Assembly (NCBI GenBank): GCA_024364805.1
Contig: CM044488.1
Location: 157,460,955 to 157,481,428, forward strand
DNA length: 20,474 nt
From: Euprymna scolopes
Lineage: Eukaryota; Mollusca; Cephalopoda; Sepiida; Sepiolidae
Direction of reading: 5' to 3'
In this document: positions 1 through 9,557 of the stretch, in pieces
Numbering within the stretch: the stretch's first letter is position 1
Layout of the letters: every line of letters starts with the position of its first letter
Translations under genes and position numbers: made by a program
Notes under the pieces: generated by a model
What the model was told of the DNA's origin: nothing
Seen by the model: only the letters and a program-made list of their open reading frames with translations
Databases searched by the model: none

Positions 1-56
1 TATATACATATATATATATATACATACACACACACATTTACACACACATATTACAC
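1..56. repeat. (TA)n/(CA)n microsatellite
   Basis: Alternating TA then CA dinucleotides with a few interruptions. It continues off the left edge of the window, so its full length is unknown. Confidence 0.9.
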
Positions 57-411
57 ATTTAAGCATTGCATGGAGCGTATATTTGATGATTATCAAAGAA
101 CATATAAGATATAATTGATTTCGTATCCGTAGGGTCTTTTTCAAAATTGAACATTTTGTTCTTGTGGAAATATCGCAAAAGCCGTTGCATTCAGGTGTTG
201 ATGGGCTAAAGTGCAGGTGCGTGTTTTAAAAAAGACATTCAACTTATTTTGCGGCATCTAAAGAGGATAATGAGAATATTTGTCGGATGCATCAATCTTT
301 TTCTTTTTGGTTCCATTTAAGCCGATATACATATCAAGGCACCTACTCGCACACGTACAATAGATACAGCATTTGCCATAGTCGTTTCCTTTTTCTCTTA
401 ATAGCTATCAT
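57..411. other. unique sequence, nothing recognised
   Basis: No long open frame, repeat tail or RNA-like motif was found on either strand. If the frame at 509-679 is a real exon, this stretch would be upstream intron or promoter, but no promoter element stands out. Confidence 0.5.
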
Positions 412-412
412 A

Positions 413-451
<39 letters not shown>

Positions 452-452
452 A

Positions 453-483
<31 letters not shown>
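412..483. repeat. compound (TAC)n(AAT)n microsatellite
   Basis: About 13 TAC units are followed by about 10 AAT units. The same two blocks in the same order recur at 540-598, about 56 bp further on. Confidence 0.95.
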
Positions 484-485
<2 letters not shown>

Positions 486-502
486 AACAATCTTAATAAC
501 AG
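482..502 (+). promoter_or_regulatory. possible branch point and 3' splice acceptor
   Basis: A perfect TACTAAC branch-point string (482-488) lies 14 bases before an ACAG (499-502) directly ahead of the candidate exon. There is no good pyrimidine tract between them, so this is weaker evidence than the donor at the other end. The alternative is that translation simply begins at the ATG at 509. Confidence 0.25.
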
Positions 503-508
503 GCGGAA

Positions 509-539
509 ATGTTTTTTAAAAAATCCTTGAAGACGGAAC

Positions 540-578
<39 letters not shown>

Positions 579-679
579 ATAATAATAATAATAATAATGG
601 CAAGGGTACTATTAAGAAAAAATCTTATGGGGCGGAAACCAACCCAAGTGCCTATGTAACGCTAGGAAACCAACCACAG
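509..679 (+). CDS. candidate host coding exon with poly-Thr/poly-Asn run
   Basis: An ATG at 509 opens a frame of 57 codons reading MFFKKSLKTEP, then twelve Thr (542-577) and seven Asn (578-598), then GKGTIKKKSYG followed by AETNPSAYVTLGNQPQ. The last codon, CAG (677-679), is followed by GTAAGT, a perfect 5' splice donor, giving a phase-0 boundary. Without splicing the frame stops at 686-688. The non-repeat parts have mixed, protein-like composition (Lys-rich N-terminus, then a polar tail), unlike the repeat-driven frames elsewhere in the window. The exon could begin at the ATG or at the AG at 501-502, since the frame is open from 500 onward. I do not recognise the protein family. Against it: the frame is short, a third of it is microsatellite, and no downstream exon is identified. 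Function is unknown. Confidence 0.4.
540..598 (+). repeat. (ACT)12(AAT)7 microsatellite within the candidate exon
   Basis: Uninterrupted trinucleotide repeats whose length is a multiple of three. In the candidate exon frame they encode Thr12-Asn7 without stops, whereas another frame would read TAA repeatedly. Confidence 0.95.
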
Positions 680-685
680 GTAAGT
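680..685 (+). promoter_or_regulatory. consensus 5' splice donor
   Basis: CAG|GTAAGT matches the metazoan donor consensus at every position and lies exactly at the end of the protein-like part of the frame starting at 509. It would start a phase-0 intron running right through the window. Confidence 0.45.
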
Positions 686-689
686 TGAA

Positions 690-1086
690 ATGTAGAAGAA
701 TATTCCACGATTCCGAGGAAACAGACATGCTATGATTTGAGACCCCCCCCCCGAAAAAATAGTGTTGTCATCATGCTGAGGTTATATCACATATTATTGC
801 GGTAAAAAACAAGAAAGGTTGAAAAACCAAAGGTAGGAAAATATCGTTTAGACTTGTACTATCAAAGCGCCCAGAGTACGGATTTATCTCTCTGACTATC
901 GAGTCTGTCTGCAAACTCTGACTCCAAACTCCTTACAAACTGATGCGTGTATTTTAAAGTCATCTCATTACGTCATTTAGTTTATGTTCGAACATTTCTT
1001 TTACCAAGTTAACATTTTTGTTTTGCTAGTTATGAAAACTAACATTCCTTTCTATAAAAACATTTTAACATAAATAATTTCATCTT
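690..1086. other. AT-rich sequence, no gene seen
   Basis: Contains a homopolymeric C run near 744-753 and otherwise unremarkable sequence. No coding frame, repeat family or RNA motif was recognised. Confidence 0.5.
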
Positions 1087-1113
1087 TAAATATTTATTTA
1101 TTTATTTATTTTT
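1087..1113 (-). repeat. LINE 3' (AAATA)n tail
   Basis: TATTTATTTATT on the plus strand directly abuts the 3' end of LINE copy A. It marks the tail and hence the insertion edge. Confidence 0.8.
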
Positions 1114-2430
1114 ACACAGTGATCACCACTTATCAAGGCCCGGAAGCCACTCAGGGATAAGGGTTATTGCAAGTACATTACGTTAGTGAGGAGATTTGCT
1201 GAAGTGTTTACTTAAGGGGGCGGTTCATTAGGAATTTGTTAACATTGGACTTGAAGACATCCAAGTTGTAGTCCGGAGGGAAGCAGGCAGACGGAACAGA
1301 GTTCCACAGGCGTGCAGTTCTAAGAAAGAAGCTTTGTTCATGGAATCCGCGTTTTGATTTAGGCACAGATATAGAGTGGGGGAAATTTTTCACAGTGGAT
1401 TCAGCTAGACGGGTGTTTTTCGTGAAAGATTGGCGAGGGGGGCCAGAGATTGGAGTTCAGACGAGCATCTGCCGTGGAAATAACGATAAAACAAGAACAG
1501 GCTCGCAACGTCTCTTCTGTGGGAGAGAGGTTGCAGGGTAGAGAAAAGGGCATCACCCACTAAGCCACGAAATCTATTTTGTACTCTGTCAAGGCAGGAT
1601 AGGCTGTTTTTAGCAGTTCCTGTCCAGATATGGCAACAGTATTCGATCCTTGGACGTACTTGGCTTTTATATAGATAGAGAATTGCATCAGTAGTGAGAT
1701 ATCTTCTGGAGCGGCAGAAGGATCCCACCATCTTTCCAGCGACCTTGGCAACAGACTTGATGTACGTGTTCCATTTCAAATCAGGAGTAAAGGTCAAATC
1801 CAAAAGCTTGTCAAAACACGGGGCCTCGCCCAGACGAGAGCCATCCATCACAATTGATGCCAGCTGGGGATCAGAGCGTTGATGATGTAAGGATAGGAGT
1901 TTGGTTTGGGATGCATTAAAGGTAACCAGCCACATCTTCCCCCACTGAACCACGCGATCGAGATCAGAGGAGAGAGAATCAGAGAGAACTTTGTCATTTA
2001 CAGCCTTTGATGTGTTGCCGTAGATGGTCGTGTCATCAGCATAGATGTCAACGAATGATTTAAGTATGTGTTTAGGGGGGGTCATTGATGTAGATTAGGA
2101 AGAGAGTTGGGCCCAGGATTGACTCCTGAGGGACTCCAGCATTTATATTGCAGGCCTCCGATTTTTGTCCATCTACCACTACTCTTATGAGCCTATCGGA
2201 GAGAAATGATTTAATGATTGAGAAAACATTTCCAGTTATACCGTAGCTGGAAATCTTGTGAAGTAGACCCTTGTCGAAGGCCTTTGATATGTCAAGAGCA
2301 ATTGCCCTAGAAAAGAAGCTTTTGTCAAGAGATTCACTAATCCTGTGCGATATAACGGTCAGCACATCTGCGGTAGATCTTGCAGAGCGGAAACCATATT
2401 GTGTGTCACTAAGAAGTTTTAATAACATTC
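1087..2430 (-). mobile_element. LINE copy A, CR1/Jockey-group, 5'-truncated
   Basis: The 3' two-thirds of a non-LTR retrotransposon. Minus-strand frames give RT fingers and palm at 2428-2072 (QYGFRSARSTADVLTVI, ALDISKAFDK, GVPQESILGPTLF, IYIND), then the catalytic YADD box near 2043-2032, thumb and C-terminal domain to 1405 (SHRRDVASLFLFYRYFHG) and the terminal [10 protein letters not shown] region to 1208. The 3' UTR runs to about 1114 and ends in an (AAATA)n tail at 1113-1087, as in target-primed insertions. It is dead: the Val-Trp-His normally following AFDK is missing, GVPQG reads GVPQE, and frameshifts fall in the C-run near 2075 and near 1400. The endonuclease and N-terminal RT are absent, so it is 5'-truncated near 2430. 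Assignment to the CR1/Jockey group rests on these motifs; the exact clade is not certain. Confidence 0.9.
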
Positions 2431-3013
2431 TTTATGACCTTTTATTTTTACAAATATTAATAACGACTATAATAATAATCGTCGACCAGCACATCTTTCT
2501 GCGTTGCCCGGTCAATATTTAACAGCAGTTCTAAGAGTGTTTTTTACTGGATCAGGAATGTTCACGAGTAATGAGGAAGGGCCCCAGAAACGAATTACTA
2601 GTAAAAGGAAACATTCTCTAGTTGTTTCATTCTACGCTGTACGATGGTCTAAAAGTAATAATCAACATTAAACTTCAAAGATGGCGGAATTTTCTGATTT
2701 TGTAATTATGTCAATATCCATTTATTTTCTTTTAAAATTGATAAGTGTTTTTTCTTCTGACGAGTTAAGGGCAAAATAAATGTATTGCTTAGAATAATAA
2801 TTAAATGAATGAGTCTACTCTACGAAACAGATACTGTACAGATTTGTGCATGTAAAAAATACTTAAAAGAATAAATGGTAAGATGGTCAATACTTTGAAA
2901 TTTGTAATAATGACTATTGTCATTTTTTTAAATATGTTCTGTAATTACATTGCCCCTCATAAATTGAAGTATTTTATAAATAAAAGGTGAAATATAATGG
3001 AAAAAATATATTT
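2431..3013. other. AT-rich sequence, no gene seen
   Basis: Short AAT-rich patches near 2455-2480 and otherwise unique sequence. No LINE similarity continues upstream of the truncation point of copy A. Confidence 0.5.
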
Positions 3014-3072
3014 CCACACACACACAAACACACACACACACACACTCACACACACACACACATATATATATA
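3014..3072. repeat. (CA)n(TA)n microsatellite
   Basis: About 24 CA units with single interruptions, then a short TA run. Confidence 0.95.
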
Positions 3073-3175
3073 ACTACTTCATTTACTCACATAAAATTAA
3101 TATGCGAATGTATAGATTTATGCGTAAACTTTAAGTATTTACTTCACAAGTGCTCAATACGTAGGTAGAGCTAGT

Positions 3176-3216
3176 TAGTAATTTATAAAACGCCATATAT
3201 ATTTTATAAATTACTA
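3176..3216. repeat. perfect 15-bp inverted repeat (hairpin)
   Basis: TAGTAATTTATAAAA (3176-3190) and its exact reverse complement (3202-3216) flank an 11-base loop. A TA run follows, then the broken 3' end of LINE copy B. Confidence 0.8.
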
Positions 3217-3231
3217 TATATATATATATAG

Positions 3232-4135
3232 AAGACCATCGTGCCATACCCTTTCAAAAGCCTTATATATATTTAGTGTTACCGCCTTCCCCCCCCCCTG
3301 CCTTATTCAGTGCATGGTATATACGTTTAAAGATTACAGTTAGAATATCTGCATTAGAACGAGCTTGCCTAAATCAATATTGATGATTGGAAAAAAAGTT
3401 TTGCAGCTGTAAGATGGTGGACTAGAACTTGATTACTTATCGGCTCTAATATTTTGACGAAAAGTGGGAAGATGCTAATTGGGCGATAATTTAATGGCTC
3501 AGCTTTTTTTCACTAGAATTCTTTTAACCTTGTACCACAGAAGCAGTTTTCTAGCAGTCAAGAAAGCACGATTCGTTAAAGCATTTGTTGAAGAGTTTAG
3601 AGAGAACTGGAGCAACCTCATCTGAGCACTTTTTTAAAATATTACAGCGGGGATGAAATCCAGTCCACATGCTTTTGTCGTGTCTAGGTTTTTTTATGAT
3701 ATATTGTATGTTAGAAGGGTTAATCTTCAGATCATCTAGTGTGGTTTCTGTCCGCAATCGAAATTCAGGGAGAGAGCGGTTTCCTGGGGCCAAAGTAGAG
3801 TTTGAGGCAAACCAACTGGCAAGTATGTTAGCCTTCTTGGTTGCTGTGGAAACAATCTCATGGTTGCTGGATAGTGGAGGAATCGTTGATTGCCCATTAT
3901 TTATTACACTGTTGTAGATTTTCCAGAAATCACGCGTTGCCAATTTCTGCGCTTCGATGCGTTTGCTAGTGGTTTGGGTATATTCTGTCTTAACTGTCGC
4001 TACTTCTTTCTAATAATTACTTCTAGCTTCTAAAAACCTTTCTCTGTTTTTACTGGACTTATGCTGGATAAATCTGCGGTATGCGTGTTGCCTCTGAGCA
4101 TTTATTATATTGTGATCTTGTAACTGTGTACACAC
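3232..4135 (-). mobile_element. LINE copy B, CR1/Jockey-group, internal fragment
   Basis: Reading on the minus strand from 4135, the linker between endonuclease and RT is visible (QRQHAYRRFIQHKS, ERFLEARSNY, then ATRDFWKIYNSVINNGQS at 3943 onward), followed by the start of RT (ILKKCSDEVAPVLSKLFNK to 3551). Past a stop, the RT continues more degenerately: a NYRP-like block near 3490, FRQARSNADILTVI-like and RIYHALNK-like blocks near 3330-3370, and KAFERVWHDGLL at 3232-3270. The fragment stops there against a (TA)n run, so palm, thumb and 3' UTR are missing. It overlaps copy A in RT content and differs in sequence, so it is a separate insertion. Multiple stops and shifts make it non-functional. 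Confidence 0.85.
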
Positions 4136-4141
4136 AATGCT

Positions 4142-4177
4142 ATACATACATACATACATACATACATACATACATAC
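4142..4177. repeat. (CATA)n microsatellite
   Basis: About nine CATA units at the 5' edge of LINE copy B. Confidence 0.95.
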
Positions 4178-5664
4178 GCCTAACGTAATTTCTGGTAAGA
4201 AATTTACGGTTTACATAATTAAAATAAAGAAATAAAGAAAATAAAAGAAAGAGAAACATGACGATCTATTATTATCACTAGAAATATATTTGGTTAGTTG
4301 AACATCACAAAACGAGCTTCATTTTTCTTTCAAGAATTGCCTTAAGCTATCATTCCTCTTGTATAATATGATAATCTGATATTTAATCGTAGATCTTACG
4401 AATACTTAACGGATGGGTCCAAGTTTAATATCTCTTAAATATTTTTGTTTGGAGAATAAATTACGTTTGCTCCCAACATCACAAGAAAAGAAAGGGACAT
4501 ATTTCCACTTTAGTCAGGAAGACTAATGCGGCTACGGTGTCTCATCAATACAACACAACTGACTTCTCAAAAAATAAGACGCACAGGCGAGAGGTCTTTA
4601 ACAGTAAGAAAACATCAACACTTTCTGCGTTTGAAATCATTCTGTCTAAAGAGCGTGTATGCTTTCTAGTAAGCGTTTCCCACGAGATAAAAAATAATTT
4701 CTTTGAATGCCACTTTTATGTACACGTTTCATTGATTCGGTTTGAATTACTTGTCGGATGAAGAAAAAAACCAAGATATACTGAAGAAAATAACGTACCG
4801 AAAGAAAGCCGATTGAAAAAATTAATAAGTGCTATAACAATCGTGACTAAAAAGAAATAGAATAAAAGATGGCCGCAGAGAAAAATTAACAAGACACAAA
4901 ATGAAATTAATATAATCGCTTCTTGTCTTATCTAATATATATAAATCAATAAAATGAATCTATAAGTGTGCATTAACACCCAATATCGATTTTTTGTTCC
5001 GCTAAAGAGGAAAAAGGCTTATTAATCGTTGTTTTTTGTGATATGATCAGAGTTTTATCTATTATATGAAAAGTCGCCGTAATCATCTGTGTGTTATGTT
5101 AAAAGCTAGAAACTTCACAAGATATATTTATAAGCTTTATATCAGTTTGGTTATGTTAAAACTACTGTAATATAAAGATAGGGGTATTGTAGTTTGCTTG
5201 AAGCATTGTGTGTAGTGTATAGTGTGTAAGGAGTTGTAACTGAAGGCTATAGTAATGCAGTCTTGTAGAAAAACATTATTGAGTACGAGTCAAGGTAAAA
5301 AGCAAAAAAAAAAAATAATATTGAAAGGTTTAAACAATTTTCAATTATAAAGTATTTATTTACTAACATAATATGTCGAATCCGGTTGATATCTTTCAGT
5401 TCTCTAACTTTGCGAAATGAACTTAATCTTCAAAAAGGTGAACAAATTAAAAATAAGTACAACCACTTTGAGGAGGTGTGTATATGCTGGGAGCTTGAAA
5501 TATTATTACTAGTTTGACTACCAACATAAACAAATTAAGTAAAAAAATAAGAACATCTCTGGTAGATTTAAAAATTTACTGCAATCTCATGGCGCGTTAC
5601 TAAGTATCAAAAGTTAACCTAATATCTGAATATGTGGTATTATTGTGGTTGAAATTATTTTAGT
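4178..5664. other. AT-rich sequence, no gene seen
   Basis: About 1.5 kb without recognisable repeats or genes. The longest frame (4537-4761, plus, 74 codons) has no recognisable motif, no clear splice context and AT-driven composition, so I do not call it. An A-rich patch lies at 5305-5325. Confidence 0.5.
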
Positions 5665-5702
5665 TAAGTGTAAAATATATATAGTGTAAAATATATATAC
5701 AG
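5665..5702 (-). repeat. 16-bp tandem repeat forming a LINE 3' tail
   Basis: Slightly over two copies of AGTGTAAAATATATAT (plus-strand sense) directly follow the LINE stop codon at 5703-5705. The unit is identical to that of the array at 6673-7205. Confidence 0.8.
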
Positions 5703-6135
5703 TCACCATTTTTTTATTACACTTTCACCCAAAGCAAGGCACATTGCCAATTTGGTGTAGGAGCTACTATCAGGGGCAAGAACTACTGGGGTACTATGTA
5801 GGGATTTGGGCAGCAAGATGTCGGTTCACGTTGCACTTGAACTTCTGCACGTCAGTACGGTTGGGGAAGCAGGGACCTGGAATGGAATTCCAAAGTCTAG
5901 CGGTTCTGGGGAAGAAACTACTGGATAGAAAGATCTTTTACATCTAGGGATCTCTACAGTGTGGGGGTGGGATTTTGCAGCCTGTTGGGTCTGTCGAGGG
6001 TGTTCACGTCGTGGGGGCACAAGTGTTTGCAGTTCGTTAGAGTATTCACCATTAAAATACTTGTAGAACATGCAGAGGGGTGCAACGTTTCGTCGATGGG
6101 ACAGAGGCTGAAGCTTAGATGCCAGTTAAGGGCCT
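5703..6135 (-). mobile_element. LINE fragment C, CR1/Jockey-group C-terminus
   Basis: Minus-strand translation gives the C-terminal end of a LINE reverse transcriptase [23 protein letters not shown] near 6115-6060, then [10 protein letters not shown] and [11 protein letters not shown], then after a frameshift near 5905 RTARLW-like and FKCNVNRHL-like blocks, finishing SYTKLAMCLALGESVIKKW with a stop at 5705-5703. The organisation matches copy A (SHRRDVASL...RTARLWNS), but the sequence is another subfamily. It is strongly 5'-truncated, ending against the (TA)n tract at 6138. There is essentially no 3' UTR: a 16-bp tandem repeat starts just after the stop. Confidence 0.85.
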
Positions 6136-6256
<121 letters not shown>

Positions 6257-6608
6257 TCTGCCTACCTGGATTTATAACCCGGGAGGAGATTGTACTCCTT
6301 CCGATAATGGACTGCCCATGTTGTATCAAATTCCTTTTCTTATAATGATTTCCATATAATTATCATTCACCACTTAAAAACTATTTTCAATATTTGTGCT
6401 GAAAAGCAAAACAAGTTTCTATTTACAGCTAAACATTTTGCTAACCGCATTTAATTTCCTCTGATGATATGAGACTTTATTGAAAATCCATGGATTAAGG
6501 AAATCAACATAATTCCTTCTATATACTCCTTTTGTCAAACAATAAATTCTTAATTCGAATATATGTGTCTATATGTTATTTTTCAGAATGTTAATATAAC
6601 CACTAAAC
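6257..6608. other. unique sequence, nothing recognised
   Basis: A moderately GC-rich patch (6257-6340) next to the TA tract may be a repeat edge, followed by AT-rich sequence. No gene seen. Confidence 0.4.
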
Positions 6609-6609
6609 G

Positions 6610-6674
<65 letters not shown>
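6609..6674. repeat. (TA)n(CATA)n microsatellite
   Basis: A TA run followed by about seven CATA units, leading directly into the 16-bp minisatellite. Confidence 0.95.
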
Positions 6675-6675
<1 letters not shown>

Positions 6676-7206
6676 GTGTAAAATATATATAATGTAAAAT
6701 ATATGTAGAGAAAAAATATATATAGTTTAAGATATATATTGTATAAAATATATATAGTGTAAAATATATATAGTGTAAAATATATATAGTGTAAAATATA
6801 TAAAATGTAAAATATATATAGCGTAAATGTACATAGTTTACAATATATAGAGTGTAAGATATATATAGTGTATAATATATATAGTGTAAGATATATATAT
6901 AGTGTAAAATATATATACTATAAGATATACATAGTGTAAGATGTATAGTGTAAAATAAATATTGTATGCAAAATAAATATAGTATAAGATATATATAGTG
7001 TAAAAAATATATATAGTGTAAAATATGTATATTGTAAAATATCTATAGTGTAAACTATATATGTACTGTAAGATATATATATATATATATATAGTGTAAA
7101 ATAGATATAGTGCAAAATATGAATAGCGTTATATATATATTTATAAAATAAAAAGAGTTTATAACTGTTTAAAAAACACTATAGTGTAAAATATATATAG
7201 TGTAAG
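6673..7206. repeat. 16-bp minisatellite array (AGTGTAAAATATATAT)n
   Basis: About 530 bp of imperfect tandem copies of a unit close to AGTGTAAAATATATAT. Many copies vary (AGTGTAAGATATATAT, TTGTAAAATATCTAT), some are expanded by TA slippage, and the last two follow a short non-repeat interruption (7130-7185). The same unit forms the 3' tail of LINE fragment C. Confidence 0.9.
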
Positions 7207-7440
7207 TTGATACCATTCCAAATCAAAATAGTAAGATGCTTGTATTCCGATACATCGTAACCTTATTGGCTATGCCTATTCTGCTTCTTCTGTTAGCCCT
7301 GCCTTTCCTACACACGTATTTCAATTACTTTACACCGAAGAAGACCTCAGGAGAGGTCGAAATTATGCGCTTACGTAAAAAGGAGAAAAAACGTTATCGT
7401 GTCTTTTTAAAAGACCTTTTGTATTCCTACACGTAAACAA
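7207..7440 (+). mobile_element. possible Penelope-like terminal region (pLTR-like)
   Basis: A non-repeat island between the minisatellite and a TA tract. Its most telling part is a hammerhead-like hairpin at 7335-7362. Penelope-like elements are known to carry hammerhead motifs in their terminal repeats, and Penelope coding sequence begins downstream on the same strand at about 7608. A 66-codon open frame (7236-7436) with a hydrophobic N-terminus crosses the hairpin; I think it is fortuitous, but a small secreted or membrane peptide cannot be excluded. Confidence 0.35.
7335..7362 (+). ncRNA. hammerhead-ribozyme-like hairpin
   Basis: CCGAAGA (7335-7341) resembles the hammerhead CUGANGA box. 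After one base comes a 6-bp stem, GACCTC (7343-7348) with GAGGTC (7353-7358) around an AGGA loop, followed directly by GAAA (7359-7362). Order and spacing mimic box, stem II and GAAA. No convincing cleavage site or stem I/III partner was found, so activity is not claimed. Confidence 0.35.
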
Positions 7441-7493
7441 ATATGAAATAAATACAAAGAATTTATAAACATTTTCGTGTTGATTTTTTATTC

Positions 7494-7605
<112 letters not shown>

Positions 7606-7607
7606 TA

Positions 7608-8904
7608 ATACACGTGGATACAACAAGCAATTCGAAGCATACTTTGACAGCGACGAACTCTACGCTAGAAGAAAACTTGAAGGCAACTTGAAGATAATGG
7701 TCAGATAGCATTTTATAACAATATGCAAAAAGTAGACAATACTTCTTACAAAAAAACTTCACATTCAACAATCAACACTATCTACCAATAAAATGCACAG
7801 CCATGGGGAAAAAGATGGCTTCCAGTTATGCCAACATATACATGCATATATTTGAACAGAAATACATCCAGACTTACTACCTAAAACGATTAGACTACTA
7901 TAGGTACATAGATGACATCATCCTTATTTGGCCACACCGCGAAGAGGCATTGATTGCCTTCTATCAACACATGAATAGCTGTCACAACAGCATAAAATCC
8001 ACTCAGAACACTCCACCACACACATCTTATTTTTAGACGGCCATGGTTACTTCAACTTTTATAGTTGCTACCCTACCAATACCAAATAATCTATCATGTA
8101 TAGCCAGTGCCTACACATCAAATGAATCTGCTCAGACCTGATCGAGTACAACAAACAAGTAGGAATTCTGGCCAACCATTTCCTTTATAGAAATTACCAA
8201 CTTAAAATAATAAAACAATCAATTAGAAAAGCAGAAAATATAAGTACAAAAGCAACAAATCATCCTAAATATATATCTAAGATATTTGACTACAAGAATA
8301 ACCTAGACAAACTTTACAAAACTCTCACACAGATATTGAAACAACTGCAGCATATCCTCACCCCAACACAATATATAACACGATTCCACTTAGTGCACGA
8401 AGACAGACCCCGAATCCACGGTCACTACTAACATCCACAAAAATACACAACACGTTTGCACTTCAAGAAAACAAAACATGCAACAAACCGAGGTGCAAAG
8501 TGTTCAAACATTAATGCCGACGACACATTCACGCCTCCAGGCACAATCATCCAACTTTAACTCCCGCTCTCATCTGCGACAGTCCCAACGTATTCTACTT
8601 AATATATTGCACCAGATGCACAAAGAGTAACTACGTGGGGAAAACAGGCTGAGAGTTCTGTCTACAACACAACAACCACACACAAAAAAAACAAGCAAAC
8701 AAACAAACAAACAACAACAACAACAAAAACAACTAGGGACAAATGCACGCAATACACAATAGCAATGCATACCACAGCGTAGACAACATAAAATACATCT
8801 TTATAGCCTCCAATTTTAGGACACAACAAAAAAGAAAACCATATGAAAAGAAACTCATTCATATCTCCGGTTTCAACAAAGATTTAGGAGGGCTAAATGA
8901 GTAA
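7608..8904 (+). mobile_element. Penelope-like element (RT + GIY-YIG), broken fossil
   Basis: Plus-strand remains of a Penelope-like retroelement. The RT part is clear at 7740-8040: FTFNNQHYLPIKCTAMG, then GKKMASSYANIYM (the family's GTAMGTKMAPSYAN block), then YRYIDDIILIW with YIDD at 7905-7916, the polymerase active-site box. A linker with basic residues follows (8150-8420), then a TCNKPRCK-type cysteine motif near 8477-8500 and the GIY-YIG endonuclease, with VFYLIYCTRCTKSNYVGKTG at 8590-8649 and the conserved end (SNFRTQQKRKPYEKKLIHI) before the stop codon at 8902-8904. The 5' part of RT is missing or eroded, and the element abuts the TA/GA tract. It is clearly broken, with several interruptions, and is treated here as a fossil of moderate to old age. 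Confidence 0.9.
8690..8732. repeat. (CAAA)n(CAA)n simple repeat
   Basis: An A-rich simple repeat inside the GIY-YIG region of the Penelope-like fossil, probably a slippage expansion after its death. Confidence 0.85.
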
Positions 8905-9159
8905 TATTTTTATAAAATCTAAACCGACCAAAACCATTTTCTTACAGGGCACTAGGAGTTTTTCTTTTGTTTTTCGTAATTCTTTTTCTTTTTTTTTTAG
9001 TTCACATATATTTTAATTCACCATATATTTGATTCTATTTTCCAAGTACGCATAAGCGTGTACAAAAATATACAGTTGTATATATGGGTACATTCCCTTT
9101 CACAAACCCTATGTACTAACGTGCCCCTCTTTGAAAATATACGAGATAAGGTTTATTAT
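8905..9159. other. 3' flank of the Penelope-like fossil, AT- and T-rich
   Basis: Contains a T-rich tract near 8960-9000. No conserved end or target duplication could be assigned. Confidence 0.4.
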
Positions 9160-9430
9160 TATTGATTGGAAACCTGTGGTGTTCTCTGGAAGCTGAGTGA
9201 CAACAAGTCTCCTCAGACGTCAAGTTCTCTCCACCTCCTTCGATAGCATTTGCAAATGAATTTGCATCATAGCAAAAGCCTCTTACCATTGATTTCTCGT
9301 CGGCAGTGGCCATGGTTTATACTGGAATTTGAATGGCACTAAGCCTCCCCAAAGTCCTAGTTCTCTTTGCGCTTGTCCAACCGGGGTCTGGCTGGCTATC
9401 TCTCCTCGGTCTTTCAGCCCTTCTTGACCC
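9160..9430 (-). mobile_element. 3'-end repeat of an RLE-type LINE, copy 1
   Basis: Shares about 70% of bases by eye with 16365-16620 in the same orientation. Shared blocks include GAGTGACAA, AAGTCTCC, CTTTCGATA/CCTTCGATA, TTACCATT.ATTTCTCGT, TGGAATTTG, TAAGCC and CTCTTTGCGCTT. In the other copy this block lies just beyond the C-terminus of an RLE-LINE protein read on the minus strand, so it is most likely that family's 3' region. Read on minus, this copy ends in an AATAATAATAAA-like tail near 9160. The 65-codon minus frame across it (9116-9313) has no recognised homology. Confidence 0.65.
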
Positions 9431-9509
9431 TTCTCAGCTCTTTGATGTCACTTTTTTATTGGGAGGAGCAGTGGTGAAACTATGGGGGGATGCATGATAG
9501 GGGGTGTAG

Positions 9510-9524
9510 AACATATTATTATTA

Positions 9525-9556
<32 letters not shown>

Positions 9557-9557
9557 T
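9510..9557. repeat. (ATT)n microsatellite
   Basis: About 15 ATT units with one GTT variant. Confidence 0.97.

Noticed and set aside
2678-2687. AAGATGGCGG, a YY1-like site (a similar AAGATGGCCG lies near 4867)
   Set aside because: A single short match in AT-rich DNA with no promoter context.
4537-4761. 74-codon plus frame
   Set aside because: No homology recognised, no splice or promoter support, and length within chance expectation.
6673-7206. Regularly spaced repeats that could suggest a CRISPR array
   Set aside because: The units are contiguous 16-mers with no unique spacers, in a eukaryotic context; it is a minisatellite.
7236-7436. 66-codon plus frame with a signal-peptide-like hydrophobic start
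   Set aside because: It runs through the hammerhead-like hairpin and lies between a minisatellite and a Penelope fossil; more likely a chance frame in a transposon terminus. No family recognised.
9116-9313. 65-codon minus frame across the LINE 3' repeat
   Set aside because: The equivalent region of the second copy is not open, so it is not conserved coding sequence.
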